Below, piece after piece: positions 1-9,444 of a DNA stretch of 64,000 bases. The number at the start of each line of letters is the position of its first letter. Position 1 is the first letter of the stretch. The stretch is from NCBI RefSeq assembly GCF_015319355.1, contig NZ_JADILU010000006.1, positions 62,001-126,000 of the forward strand, given 5' to 3'. The notes under the pieces are model-generated. The model worked only from the letters and a program-made list of their open reading frames with translations, made no database searches and had not been told where the DNA came from. The translations under genes and the position numbers were made by a program. The stretch is from Psychroserpens luteus. GTDB lineage: Bacteria; Bacteroidota; Bacteroidia; Flavobacteriales; Flavobacteriaceae.

Positions 1-1762
1 CTTGAGCTACACCGTCATAAATAAGTGTGTATTTAGCATCATCATTATTGGCATTGTATCCAATTACTTGCCAGTCAAATGATAATTTGATATCAGCGTA
101 AGCACTTATATCTATTGTAGTAAACGTTAATGTTGCAAAACCTGTAGTACCATTACCTTCATCATTTAAATCATTTTCTCCAAAAATATTATTTGAGAAT
201 GAATTATAATTTAATGGAGAAGCGCTAGCAATATCAATAACATCATAGTAACCATCAACTCCCCAACCATTATCAAACAAAGGCATAACATTTGATTCAT
301 AAGTCCATTCTGGAGTAGATCCATCAAAATCTTGAGAAGCGATTGTGATTAACGGTCCTTCTACTGTGAAAGCACTACTTGCTGCAGGAGATAGACTGCC
401 TCCATAAACTAATAAGGTAGCTACGCTTTCTTTTTCGGTAAATACAATAGTGTTTAATGTTGCAAAACCATTAGTTATTGGATACATGATTAATGCTGGA
501 TCTAATGATCCTGCTGCGAGTACGTTTATGGTTCCATTAAAATCTAAATCCTGTACCTCATTTGCATCGGCAGCTTTAACAGTAGGAAAAGGTTTCATTA
601 TCTCAAACTGGTAGGTGTCTGTTGGACTTTGAATAAAAACATATTGTGTCGCAGTAACTTCAATTCTATTGTCATCACCTGCTATTGGTGTTTGAGCTCC
701 TCCAGCATCATAAGCATTAAAAATTGAGCCACTTGTTTCATCTGCAACCGCAGAATTTATTATGATTTGAAATTGTTCATTATCAACAATCGTAGGCACA
801 TTAAATGTAGCATAGACGTCAAATGTTTTTGAACTATTATCTAGAGCAGAAAGTCCTGTGATTCCACTAAATATTGTGTTATCTGTAATAGTTGTGACTT
901 CGGAAATGTTAGTTGATCCATCAAAAATCGCCATTGCAGCAAATAATGAACTATTATTTACTCCTAATTCTAAATCTGTTAGGATTGTAGGAAGAGCATC
1001 AGCATCTGATAATGTATTCCCACCATCTTGAATCGTAAATTCACCAATTTTAATAGCATTACCTGTAGTAAGACCAGAAGTTGCAGTAAAACCTGAGTAT
1101 GCTATATTATCTGTTGGGTCAAAAGATGTCGCTATAATATTTGAATCTGTACTGTTAGCTGACGTTGAAGTAATGTTACCAATTAATCTAACTGCTGGAA
1201 TTGCAATTCCAAAAGCACTCCAAGCGCTACGACCTTGCATACGTAGCCATCCTGCGTTTGTTGAAGAATTCCATGCATATAATCTAAATGTAATCGTTCC
1301 TGAAGCACCTGAGTTGATACTCAGTCCATTTATGTTAATATTTGTACTAGTGTCTGCAAGTAGAGTAGAAGACGCATCTACTGGAATTCCAGCAGTTGTA
1401 AAACCATCTAAACTATAAAATAATTGCCATTCTGCTGGGCCATCAGTATTACGCCTCAATCTCATATCAAGTTCTGTGACTTCAATGTCATAATTTGCGT
1501 TAGAAGATGTAGACCATTCAATATAGTCGTTGTTAGTAGCAGCATCTGCTTGAGTTGTTTGATCCCAATTTCTTGTGGAAAAGGCAGTTCCGGCTCTTTG
1601 AATAACACCAGATCCTCTAGATAATCCTACTGAGGATATTGAAGGATCATTACCTGTGGCAGTTGGTCCGGGACCATTAGTTCTGTCAATTGTTACAATA
1701 GTTTGGGCATAACCAAAAGATGTAAAAAGAATTGTAATTAGTAAAACGTAAATTTTTCTCAT
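1..1762 (-). CDS. Large secreted surface protein, 5' part only
   Basis: The reading frame opens at an ATG on the minus strand and runs off the window edge, so at least 587 residues are present without the C-terminus. It begins with a clear signal peptide (MRKIYVLLITILFTSFGYAQ), so the product leaves the cytoplasm. The mature part is rich in Asn, Ser, Thr and Asp, as in Bacteroidota extracellular beta-sandwich proteins. The stretch around residues 470-587 (ASQDFDG near its start, SFDWQVIGYN near the edge) resembles a jelly-roll adhesion or choice-of-anchor module. A type IX secretion C-terminal signal would be expected, but it would lie outside the window. It diverges from the polysaccharide locus across a 329-bp spacer. 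The exact function is unknown; an adhesin or an exported hydrolase are both possible. Confidence 0.75.
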   Translation of the reverse strand, partial: MRKIYVLLITILFTSFGYAQTIVTIDRTNGPGPTATGNDPSISSVGLSRGSGVIQRAGTAFSTRNWDQTTQADAATNNDYIEWSTSSNANYDIEVTELDMRLRRNTDGPAEWQLFYSLDGFTTAGIPVDASSTLLADTSTNININGLSINSGASGTITFRLYAWNSSTNAGWLRMQGRSAWSAFGIAIPAVRLIGNITSTSANSTDSNIIATSFDPTDNIAYSGFTATSGLTTGNAIKIGEFTIQDGGNTLSDADALPTILTDLELGVNNSSLFAAMAIFDGSTNISEVTTITDNTIFSGITGLSALDNSSKTFDVYATFNVPTIVDNEQFQIIINSAVADETSGSIFNAYDAGGAQTPIAGDDNRIEVTATQYVFIQSPTDTYQFEIMKPFPTVKAADANEVQDLDFNGTINVLAAGSLDPALIMYPITNGFATLNTIVFTEKESVATLLVYGGSLSPAASSAFTVEGPLITIASQDFDGSTPEWTYESNVMPLFDNGWGVDGYYDVIDIASASPLNYNSFSNNIFGENDLNDEGNGTTGFATLTFTTIDISAYADIKLSFDWQVIGYNANNDDAKYTLIYDGVAQ

Positions 1763-2091
1763 AATGTGAATTAATAAATAAAAATATTCCTACATTCTTA
1801 TTAATGATATGTAATAAATAAAAATTTTGTAGATAGAGGGTTAGCAAAAATAAGGAAATGAAATGAGTTAGTTTAGCAAAAAATACTTAATTAGTAGCGG
1901 AATCCTTTGTTTGTAGGAATAATCTTTCTTTTTTAGGAAGATTTTACTATATTGTGTTAAATACTAGAGCAGTCTGCTTAGGTCAATTTAATTTATAGGA
2001 TATATTTGTATGGAATTTTATGCTTGCTTTGGCTATAATTTGTAAAGCTGCTTTTTCAAAAAAAAATATAATTAATTTCAGTTTACTCTAG
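1763..2091. other. Intergenic spacer between divergent genes
   Basis: This 329-bp AT-rich spacer must hold the promoters of both the secreted-protein gene (minus) and the first polysaccharide gene (plus). I see a TATATTTG box on the plus strand at 2001-2008 and a weak imperfect inverted repeat around 1923-1945. No other gene or RNA is recognisable. Confidence 0.5.
2001..2008 (+). promoter_or_regulatory. Candidate -7 box for the polysaccharide locus
   Basis: TATATTTG matches the Bacteroidota -7 consensus TAnnTTTG and lies 83 bp upstream of the wecB start. No exact TTG is seen 17-20 bases further upstream, so the match is only partial. Confidence 0.35.
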
Positions 2092-3189
2092 ATGAAAAAA
2101 CTATTAATAGTTGTTGGTACTCGACCAAATTATATAAAAGTCACACAATTTAAAAAGGTTGCCGAGAGTGACTATTCTAATCAATTTGATATTAAGATAG
2201 TGCATACTGGTCAGCATTTTGATAAATCAATGGCAGATGTGTTTTTTCAACAACTAGATATTTGGCCTGATTTCTTTTTAAATATCAAGCCAGCATCAGC
2301 AAACTCTCAAGTTGGTGAAATAATGATGAAATTAGAAAGTATCATTACTTCATTTCAACCAGATATGGTGCTAGTACCAGGAGATGTGAATTCTACATTA
2401 GCAGCAGCTTTGACTACCTATAAAATGGGAGTAAAACTTGGACACTTAGAAAGCGGACTGAGAAGTTTTGATCGTTCAATGCCTGAAGAGGTCAATAGAA
2501 TACTAGTAGATGAGATTACAGATTATTATTTTGTAACCGAACAAAGTGGGATAGATAATCTTATCAAAGAAGGGAAGTCAAAAAATCAAATTCACTTTGT
2601 AGGCAATACAATGATTGATACTTTGTATGCCTTTGAAAAAGATATTGTTAATCAAGATTTATTAACTAAATATCATCTCAAAAAAAGAGATTATATTTTG
2701 ATGACCATTCATAGACCAGCAACTGTAGATAACAAAAAAGGCTTAGAAGAATTGTTGTTACTTTTAAAACGTTTGTCAATTCACAAGCGTATTATTTTCC
2801 CAATGCATCCACGAACGTTTAAGAATATTAAATCTTATGGCTTAGAACAGGCTTTTAAAGCTATTGATAATTTAGTTATTGCAGAGCCCATGGATTATTT
2901 TAGTTTTCAGAATCTAATTCATAATAGTGCAATGGTTTTAACAGATAGTGGAGGTATACAAGAAGAAACAACCTATAAGCAAATCCCTTGTTTGACCTTG
3001 CGTCCAAATACTGAAAGACCTAGTACTATAGAAATAGGCTCAAATACATTACTAAATTTTGATCAAGACAAAATCTTAGAGATGGTTGAAAAAGTGATTT
3101 CTGGAGATTATAAGCAAGGAGAAATACCTCGTTTATGGGATGGAAAAGCAACTGAACGTGTTTTAGATGTGATTTCCAAAATAGAATAA
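2092..3189 (+). CDS. wecB: UDP-N-acetylglucosamine 2-epimerase (non-hydrolysing), copy 1
   Basis: 365 residues, the usual length for the non-hydrolysing enzyme that interconverts UDP-GlcNAc and UDP-ManNAc in the cytoplasm. Family signatures are in order: GTRPNYIK near residue 9, HTGQHFD near 42, PGDVNST near 97, HLESGLRS near 119, HRPATVDN near 208, and DSGGIQEE near 285 followed by RPNTERP. It is the first gene of the plus-strand sugar locus and is separated from legB by 146 bp. A second intact copy lies at 25283-26398, and a decayed 3' piece resembling this copy more than the other lies at 10251-10385. UDP-ManNAc is the likely product. No UDP-ManNAc dehydrogenase is seen, so the residue may be used as ManNAc itself. 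Confidence 0.93.
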   Translation: MKKLLIVVGTRPNYIKVTQFKKVAESDYSNQFDIKIVHTGQHFDKSMADVFFQQLDIWPDFFLNIKPASANSQVGEIMMKLESIITSFQPDMVLVPGDVNSTLAAALTTYKMGVKLGHLESGLRSFDRSMPEEVNRILVDEITDYYFVTEQSGIDNLIKEGKSKNQIHFVGNTMIDTLYAFEKDIVNQDLLTKYHLKKRDYILMTIHRPATVDNKKGLEELLLLLKRLSIHKRIIFPMHPRTFKNIKSYGLEQAFKAIDNLVIAEPMDYFSFQNLIHNSAMVLTDSGGIQEETTYKQIPCLTLRPNTERPSTIEIGSNTLLNFDQDKILEMVEKVISGDYKQGEIPRLWDGKATERVLDVISKIE

Positions 3190-3335
3190 GGCCTTTTTGT
3201 TGATTTAACTTATCTTTTTGTCTATAGAAAGTATGCCTTCACTCTTTTTAGCCTTGTCAAATTATTGTATTATTGTATTCTATATTATTACAAGCTGAAT
3301 AGCAACTAATATTTAAAAAGCAATTATTATACTTT

Positions 3336-4526
3336 ATGAGCGTACCACTAGCACTTATTGGTAGAAATAAAATGTTATTTACCAAAGATATTCAGTTTAA
3401 CCAAGAAGAGTTATATGCTAAAGTATCGACGTCAAAGTTCCTAGTTTTAGGTGGCGCAGGTTCCATTGGTCAAGCTGTTGTCAAAGAAATATTTAAAAGA
3501 GACCCACTAAAATTACATGTTGTTGATATTAGCGAGAATAACCTCGTTGAGTTGGTAAGAGATATTCGAAGCTCATTTGGATATATTAAAGGTGATTTTA
3601 AAACATTTGCTTTAGATATAGGATCTGTTGAGTATGATGCTTTTATTGAGTATGATGGTCAATATGATTACATCTTAAATTTATCGGCTCTCAAACATGT
3701 AAGAAGTGAAAAAGATCCATTTACATTAATGCGAATGATTAATGTGAATATTTTCAATACAGATAAAACGATTCAACAATCTATAGATAATAAAGCAAAA
3801 AAATATTTTTGTGTATCCACAGATAAAGCTGCCAATCCAGTAAATATGATGGGAGCTTCAAAGCGCATTATGGAAATGTTTTTAATGCGAAGAAGTGAGC
3901 AAATTAATATTTCTACTGCAAGATTTGCAAATGTAGCATTTTCAGATGGGTCGTTACTGCACGGGTTCAATCAACGTATTCAAAAGAAACAACCTATTGT
4001 TGCGCCAAATGATATTAAACGCTATTTTGTTGTGCCTCAAGAGGCTGGGGAATTGTGTTTGTCTTCTTGTGTTTTAGGTGGAAATCGAGATATATTTTTC
4101 CCGAAATTAGAAGAATCCTTACACTTGATTTCTTTTGCAGATATTGCTGTTAAATATCTTGAAAATCTAGGTTATGAGCCTTATTTATGCGAAACCGAAG
4201 ACGAAGCGAGAAAAGATATTGAAAAACATATTGCGAATAAAAAATGGCCTTGTTTATTTACTAAAAGTGATACAACAGGAGAAAAGGATTTTGAAGAATT
4301 TTTTACAGATTCTGAAGTCTTAGATATGGAACGTTTTAGTGGAATTGGCATCATTAAGAATGAACCAACTTATGATAATGATAAATTAAATTATTTTTCA
4401 GACACTATTGAGCAGCTAAAATCTAAGAAATCATGGAACAAAGATATGTTGGTGGATTTGTTTCATTATATGATACCAGATTTTGGCCATAAAGAAACAG
4501 GTAAATACTTAGATTCTAAAATGTAA
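3336..4526 (+). CDS. legB: LegB-type nucleotide-sugar 4,6-dehydratase
   Basis: 396-residue extended short-chain dehydrogenase of the CapD/PseB/LegB type. The Rossmann motif GGAGSIG lies near residue 39, SALKHV near 113, and STDKAANPVNMMGASKR near 160. The last has Met-x3-Lys in place of the classical Tyr-x3-Lys, which is normal for this family. It should convert GDP- or UDP-GlcNAc to the 4-keto-6-deoxy sugar, the first committed step to legionaminic acid. It overlaps legC by one base, and the next six genes complete that pathway. A downstream ATG at 3372 has a more A-rich leader; I kept the longer start because the extra residues look like conserved family sequence. UDP-sugar dehydratase for another amino sugar is the alternative. 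Confidence 0.85.
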   Translation: MSVPLALIGRNKMLFTKDIQFNQEELYAKVSTSKFLVLGGAGSIGQAVVKEIFKRDPLKLHVVDISENNLVELVRDIRSSFGYIKGDFKTFALDIGSVEYDAFIEYDGQYDYILNLSALKHVRSEKDPFTLMRMINVNIFNTDKTIQQSIDNKAKKYFCVSTDKAANPVNMMGASKRIMEMFLMRRSEQINISTARFANVAFSDGSLLHGFNQRIQKKQPIVAPNDIKRYFVVPQEAGELCLSSCVLGGNRDIFFPKLEESLHLISFADIAVKYLENLGYEPYLCETEDEARKDIEKHIANKKWPCLFTKSDTTGEKDFEEFFTDSEVLDMERFSGIGIIKNEPTYDNDKLNYFSDTIEQLKSKKSWNKDMLVDLFHYMIPDFGHKETGKYLDSKM

Positions 4527-5668
4527 TGGGAAACTTTGACGACGTAACAGAGTACATCAAAGAATTATATGGAACGCGTGAATTTATACCATTACACGTG
4601 CCTAAATTCCGAGGAAAAGAAAAAGAATATTTAGAACGTTGCATTGATACAACGTTTGTCTCAAGTGTGGGGAAATTTGTAGATCAATTTGAAGATCAAA
4701 TAGCTCAAATTTCTGGAACAAAAAAAGCGATTGCAGTCGTTAATGGAACTGCAGGTATACAAGTTGCTTTGCGTTTGGTAGGCGTTCAAGCAGGTGATGA
4801 GGTGTTAACTCAGGCGCTTACATTTGTTGCTACTGCTAACGCAATCATTTATAATAATGCACATCCTGTATTTTTAGATGTTGATTTAGATACGATGGGA
4901 TTATCTCCTAAAGCAGTTTCTGCATTTTTAGAAGAATATGGTGAGTTAAGAGACGGAGTTTGCTACAATAAAAAGTCTGGAAGAAAGATAAGCGCATGTT
5001 TGCCAATGCATACTTTTGGTTTTCCAGTGCATTTAGATGAGCTGATTTCAGTTTGCAAAAAATGGAATATAAAAATAGTTGAAGATGCTGCCGAATCTCT
5101 TGGTAGTGAATACAAAGGGCAGCCTACGGGAAGCTTTGGAGAATTAGGTGTATTTTCATTCAACGGAAATAAAATTGTAACCTCTGGAGGAGGAGGAGCT
5201 ATTGTTAGTAATTCTATTCCGCTTGCTGAAAAAGGGAAATACTTGACCACAACAGCAAAACAACCACATCCTTATGAGTATTTTCATGATGAGTTAGGTT
5301 ATAATTATAGAATGCCCAATATTAATGCAGCTTTAGCTTGTGCGCAATTAGAACAGTTAGATGCATTTTTAGCTAAAAAGAGAGCAATTGCTAATTCTTA
5401 TGCTGAGTTTTTCAATACCAAAGGCATAAAGTTTAGAACCGAATTACCAAACACAAAAGCCAACTATTGGTTGATGTGTGTTGAGCTTGAGAACAAAAAA
5501 GAAAGAGATGCCTATTTAGAACATACCAATAGTCAAGGTGTGATGACAAGACCAATTTGGCAATTGATGTTTAGATTGCCAATGTATGAGAACTTTCAAA
5601 AGGATAGTCAAAAAAATGCTATATTTCTAGAAAAACGAATTGTAAATATTCCAAGTAGTGTTAGATAA
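4526..5668 (+). CDS. legC: LegC-type sugar aminotransferase (PLP-dependent)
   Basis: 380 residues of the DegT/DnrJ/EryC1/StrS aminotransferase family, which transfers an amino group from glutamate to a 4-keto sugar. Seen are NGTAGIQ near residue 73, EDAAESLGS near 189, and the PLP-lysine motif FSFNGNKIVTSGGGG near 210. The start ATG shares one base with the legB stop, and the 3' end overlaps legH by 11 bases, so translation is probably coupled. Position directly after the dehydratase supports aminotransfer at C4 of the 4-keto intermediate. High confidence for the family, good for the legionaminate role. Confidence 0.87.
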   Translation: MGNFDDVTEYIKELYGTREFIPLHVPKFRGKEKEYLERCIDTTFVSSVGKFVDQFEDQIAQISGTKKAIAVVNGTAGIQVALRLVGVQAGDEVLTQALTFVATANAIIYNNAHPVFLDVDLDTMGLSPKAVSAFLEEYGELRDGVCYNKKSGRKISACLPMHTFGFPVHLDELISVCKKWNIKIVEDAAESLGSEYKGQPTGSFGELGVFSFNGNKIVTSGGGGAIVSNSIPLAEKGKYLTTTAKQPHPYEYFHDELGYNYRMPNINAALACAQLEQLDAFLAKKRAIANSYAEFFNTKGIKFRTELPNTKANYWLMCVELENKKERDAYLEHTNSQGVMTRPIWQLMFRLPMYENFQKDSQKNAIFLEKRIVNIPSSVR

Positions 5669-6281
5669 TAAGATTGTTTTAGTTGGTTATTCAGGTCATG
5701 GATTGGTTGTTGCAGAAAGTGCAATGTCAAGTCAAATGAACTTACAGTTTTATACTGAAATGGAAGAAATGACTGTCAATCCTTTCGATTTAAGTTATCT
5801 AGGTTTTGAAAGTGACGATTCATTTTCTCATTGGGAAAAACCTTATGATTACATTTTGGGAATCGGTAACAATGCTATTCGGAAAAAAGTTGCCCAATTG
5901 ATTTTGAGTAAGAACAAAAGACTTTTGAATGTGATTGATTCGTCTTCTAATATTTCCGAAGAAATTACAATAGGTCAAGGTAATTTTATTGCAAAAAATG
6001 CAACAGTGAATATTTTGACGCAAATTGGTGATTATTGTATTTTAAACACAGGTTGTATCGTAGACCATGAATGTCGTATTTCAAATGGTGTTCATATTGC
6101 TCCAGGAGCTGTGTTACTTGGTAATGTATCTGTTGGAGAGCAATCATTTATTGGTGCGAATGCAGTTGTCAAAGAAAATATAACAATAGGACGTAACGTC
6201 ATTATTGGAGCTGGAAGTGTTGTGTTAAACGATGTCCCAGATAATTCAAGAATTGTTGGAAATCCAGGAAGAGCTATATAA
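5658..6281 (+). CDS. legH: LegH/NeuD-type sugar N-acetyltransferase, GTG start
   Basis: 207 residues. The N-terminal Rossmann-like part (VGYSGHGLVVAES) is followed by left-handed beta-helix hexapeptide repeats from about residue 95 onward (IGQGNFIAKNATVN, IGRNVIIGAGSVV), the build of NeuD/PglD acetyltransferases. It should acetylate the C4 amino group with acetyl-CoA. The only sensible start is GTG at 5658, inside the legC 3' end, since no in-frame ATG precedes the conserved N-terminus. The neighbours legC and legI fix its place in the pathway. Confidence 0.83.
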   Translation: MLDNKIVLVGYSGHGLVVAESAMSSQMNLQFYTEMEEMTVNPFDLSYLGFESDDSFSHWEKPYDYILGIGNNAIRKKVAQLILSKNKRLLNVIDSSSNISEEITIGQGNFIAKNATVNILTQIGDYCILNTGCIVDHECRISNGVHIAPGAVLLGNVSVGEQSFIGANAVVKENITIGRNVIIGAGSVVLNDVPDNSRIVGNPGRAI

Positions 6282-6282
6282 T

Positions 6283-7305
6283 ATGAGTAAAGTTATTATT
6301 ATTGCTGAAGCAGGTGTAAATCACAATGGAGATATAAATACTGCAAAACAGTTAATCGATGCAGCAGCTTTTGCTGAGGTAGATTATGTGAAGTTTCAAA
6401 CGTTTAAAGCAGATACGATTGTTAGTCAGTCAGCTAAAAAAGCCGATTACCAATCCAAAAATACTGGAAATAGCGAGCAGTCTCAATACGAAATGCTTAA
6501 GCAATTAGAATTAAGTGAAAACGATCACGACGAGTTGATGGCATATTGTGATTTGAAGAATATTCAGTTTCTATCTAGTGCTTTTGATGTAGAAGGTGTT
6601 TCTTATTTGAATGATTTAGGATTGAACCTATTTAAAGTGCCAAGTGGCGAAATTACTAATTTTCCATATTTAAGAGCTATTGCACAAACTAAAAAACCTG
6701 TAGTTTTATCAACAGGAATGGCGAGTACAGGTGATATTGAATCTGCGATTAAAGTTTTGTTAGACTTCGGGACAAAAAAAGAACAACTCACTATATTACA
6801 TTGTAATACCGAATACCCAACACCAATGAAAGATGTGAATCTTCATGCAATGAATAGTATTAAGACGCAATTTGGTGTTCAAGTTGGATATTCTGATCAT
6901 ACTTTAGGTATTGAGGTGCCTATTGCTGCAGTAGCTTTAGGAGCGCGAGTTATAGAAAAACATTTTACGCTCGATAATACACTACCCGGTCCAGATCATA
7001 AAGCATCTTTAGAACCAGAAGCTTTAAAAGAGATGGTTTTGTCAATTAGAAATATTGAAGAGGCTATTTCTGGAGATGGTATTAAACAACCTTCAGAGAG
7101 TGAACAAAAAAATAGGCCTATTGCACGTAAGAGCATCCATTTATCAAAAGATATTAAGAAGGGAACAGTGATTACAGAAGCTGATATGATTCCGCTACGT
7201 CCTGGGCATGGGATTTCTCCTATGGAATGGAATACGGTTTTAGGTAAGACGACAACTAGAGATTTAAAAAAACATGATTTACTAAATTGGGCAGATTTAT
7301 CATGA
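6283..7305 (+). CDS. legI: Legionaminic acid synthase (NeuB family)
   Basis: 340 residues from the ATG at 6283. A longer in-frame start at 6232 would overlap legH needlessly, and family proteins begin with IIIAEAGVNHNGD as here. The NeuB TIM barrel fills roughly residues 1-275 (KFQTFKAD, PSGEITN, STGMAS, YSDHT, EKHFTLD). A C-terminal SAF domain follows, with KSIHLSKDIKKG and LRPGHGISP. It condenses a 6-deoxy mannosamine derivative with phosphoenolpyruvate to a nonulosonic acid. The 3' end overlaps legG by four bases (ATGA). NeuB for sialic acid and PseI for pseudaminic acid are homologous; the surrounding gene set favours legionaminic acid. Confidence 0.88.
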   Translation: MSKVIIIAEAGVNHNGDINTAKQLIDAAAFAEVDYVKFQTFKADTIVSQSAKKADYQSKNTGNSEQSQYEMLKQLELSENDHDELMAYCDLKNIQFLSSAFDVEGVSYLNDLGLNLFKVPSGEITNFPYLRAIAQTKKPVVLSTGMASTGDIESAIKVLLDFGTKKEQLTILHCNTEYPTPMKDVNLHAMNSIKTQFGVQVGYSDHTLGIEVPIAAVALGARVIEKHFTLDNTLPGPDHKASLEPEALKEMVLSIRNIEEAISGDGIKQPSESEQKNRPIARKSIHLSKDIKKGTVITEADMIPLRPGHGISPMEWNTVLGKTTTRDLKKHDLLNWADLS

Positions 7306-8405
7306 AAATAGGTGTTTTAACAAGTTCTAGAGCAGATTATGGTATTTATGTACCATTACTTCGGAAATTGAAAACTGATGAATTTTTTCAACTAGAAATT
7401 ATCGCTTTCGGAACTCATGTTTCAAAAACACATGGATACACATTAACAAATATTGAAACTGATGGCTATACTATTATTCATAAAATAGACTCATTAGAAG
7501 ATGATGATAGTACAAAAGGCATTGCTAAATCATATGGTCAAACAGTTTTAAAATTTGCTGAGTTTTGGCAAAACAACACATTTGATTTAGTGTTTTGTTT
7601 AGGAGACCGTTTTGAAATGAGTGCAGCTGTGCAAGCAAGTATCCCCTTTGGTGTCAAGTTAGCGCACATTCATGGAGGCGAAACAACATTAGGTGCTATT
7701 GATAATATTTATCGTCACCAAATTACTCTGGCTTCACAATTACACTTTGTTTCTACATTAGATTATAAGAGAAAAGTAGCAGCTCTTACAGGAACTTTAG
7801 AAAATATATACGATGTTGGCGCATTGAGTTTGGATAATATTAAGAGCTATCAACCTATTGATAAAACTACCTTTTTAGAAAAATTTCAAATTAAAAATGA
7901 AGATTTTGCATTGGTAACATTTCATCCAGAAACGGTTGCTGTAGATTCAAATATGTCTTACGCAAAACATATGCGAGATGCTTTGGCAGAATTAAGTGAG
8001 ACACTAAATATTGTGATTACGATGCCTAATGCAGATACGCTTGGTAGTGTATATCGTGAACAGTTGCATCAATTAAAATCGCAAATTCCAGACAAAATTC
8101 TACTGATTGAAAATTTTGGAAAAACGAATTATTTTTCAGCAATGTATTACGCTAAATTAATGATAGGTAATACCTCTAGTGGTATTATTGAAGCAGCATC
8201 TTTTGGTAAACATGTCATTAATGTAGGATCTAGACAAAAGGGTAGAGCGCATGGTGAGAATGTTTTTGATGTAGCTTTTGATTCAAAAAAGATAGTTGAA
8301 AAAACAAATGAAGTGCTTAAGTTGCCTAGTTTTGGCAATGAAAATATATATTACAAAGGAGAAACTGCAGATTCTATTATAAAAACAATAAAACAGTATG
8401 ATTAA
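7302..8405 (+). CDS. legG: Hydrolysing UDP-sugar 2-epimerase (NeuC/LegG family)
   Basis: 367 residues from the ATG at 7302, which overlaps the legI stop. This start gives the family N-terminus KIGVLTSSRADYGIY. Further motifs are GDRFEM near residue 103, HIHGGETTLGAIDN near 121, FHPETV near 206 and GNTSSGIIEA near 288. The enzyme both epimerises C2 and releases the nucleotide, giving the free 2,4-diacetamido-6-deoxymannose used by the synthase. It differs clearly from the two non-hydrolysing WecB proteins in the window. The last eight bases overlap ptmE. Confidence 0.87.
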   Translation: MKIGVLTSSRADYGIYVPLLRKLKTDEFFQLEIIAFGTHVSKTHGYTLTNIETDGYTIIHKIDSLEDDDSTKGIAKSYGQTVLKFAEFWQNNTFDLVFCLGDRFEMSAAVQASIPFGVKLAHIHGGETTLGAIDNIYRHQITLASQLHFVSTLDYKRKVAALTGTLENIYDVGALSLDNIKSYQPIDKTTFLEKFQIKNEDFALVTFHPETVAVDSNMSYAKHMRDALAELSETLNIVITMPNADTLGSVYREQLHQLKSQIPDKILLIENFGKTNYFSAMYYAKLMIGNTSSGIIEAASFGKHVINVGSRQKGRAHGENVFDVAFDSKKIVEKTNEVLKLPSFGNENIYYKGETADSIIKTIKQYD

Positions 8406-9444
8406 TTACAAAGATCACTTAATAACTAGTGGTACATCCATTAGAGATGCACTAAAAAGGCTGGATCTTTTAGCTGGTGATGCTATCATATTTGTTGTTG
8501 ATGAAGATGATAAATTAAAAGGTTCGTTAACTGATGGAGATGTGCGACGTGGTTTGTTGAAAGGTGTTACTATTGAAGAGCCTGTGAGTAAAATAATTCA
8601 GGATCACCCTAAATTCATTAAAAAAGGCTCAAGGGATATTTATCAAATTATTGAATATAGAAAACTAAATTTCAGAATTATACCTGTCATAGATGATAAT
8701 GACAAAGTAATTAATGTATTGAATTTTAGGTATATGCGTTCGTATTTACCTATAGATGCAATCATTATGGCTGGAGGAAGAGGTCAGCGTTTAAGACCAT
8801 TGACAGACAATACACCAAAGCCATTGTTAAAGGTTGGTGATAAATCTATAATGGAACACAATGTTGATAGGCTAGCATTATACGGAATTGATGATTTTTG
8901 GTTTTCAGTGAAATACCTGGGAGATCAAATTGTAGATTATTTCGGTGATGGAAAAGATAAAAATCGTTCTATTCATTATGTTTGGGAGGATGAACCAATG
9001 GGAACCATTGGATCTGTGTCAAAAATTGATAATTTAGAACATGAACACGTATTGGTCTCTAATTCTGATATTTTGACCAATCTTGATTACGAAGCCTTTT
9101 ATTTAGATTTTCTAAGTAAAGATGCTGACTTTGCAGTAGTGACTATTCCTTACAATGTGAGTATTCCTTATGCTGTTTTAGAAACTTCTAATGGTCATGT
9201 TTTGGATTTTAAAGAGAAACCAACATATACCTATTATTCTAATGGTGGAATCTATTTAATGAAGCGTTCTATGTTAGATTATATTCCTAAAGGAGCACAT
9301 TTTAATGCTACTGATTTAATGGAAAAACTAATTGCCGAAAAGAAAAAGGTCATATCTTATCCTTTAGTAGGCTATTGGCTTGATGTTGGTAAACATGAAG
9401 ATTTTGAAAAAGCACAAAAAGATATTAATACTATAAAATTTTAA
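8398..9444 (+). CDS. ptmE: PtmE-like nucleotidyltransferase with CBS pair
   Basis: 348 residues with two parts. A tandem CBS pair fills about residues 10-115 (SGTSIRDALKRLD, GSLTDGDVRRGLL). A sugar-1-phosphate nucleotidyltransferase follows from about 120 (IIMAGGRGQRLRPLTDNTPK, EKP, GYWLDVG). In Campylobacter this fusion is PtmE, glucosamine-1-phosphate guanylyltransferase, which feeds GDP-linked precursors to LegB. Its position between legG and legF supports that role and suggests GDP- rather than UDP-linked early intermediates. Nucleotide preference cannot be read from sequence alone. It overlaps both neighbours by a few bases. Confidence 0.83.
   Translation: MINYKDHLITSGTSIRDALKRLDLLAGDAIIFVVDEDDKLKGSLTDGDVRRGLLKGVTIEEPVSKIIQDHPKFIKKGSRDIYQIIEYRKLNFRIIPVIDDNDKVINVLNFRYMRSYLPIDAIIMAGGRGQRLRPLTDNTPKPLLKVGDKSIMEHNVDRLALYGIDDFWFSVKYLGDQIVDYFGDGKDKNRSIHYVWEDEPMGTIGSVSKIDNLEHEHVLVSNSDILTNLDYEAFYLDFLSKDADFAVVTIPYNVSIPYAVLETSNGHVLDFKEKPTYTYYSNGGIYLMKRSMLDYIPKGAHFNATDLMEKLIAEKKKVISYPLVGYWLDVGKHEDFEKAQKDINTIKF

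Noticed and set aside
1173-1624. Two plus-strand open frames of 81 and 66 codons
   Set aside because: They lie antisense inside the long secreted-protein gene, whose signal peptide and continuous frame are convincing.
3255-3280. Short attattgt duplication before legB
   Set aside because: Only two copies of an AT-rich word; likely chance.
6232-6282. Longer start for the legionaminic acid synthase
   Set aside because: It would overlap legH by 50 bases and add residues not seen in NeuB proteins; the ATG at 6283 gives the family N-terminus.
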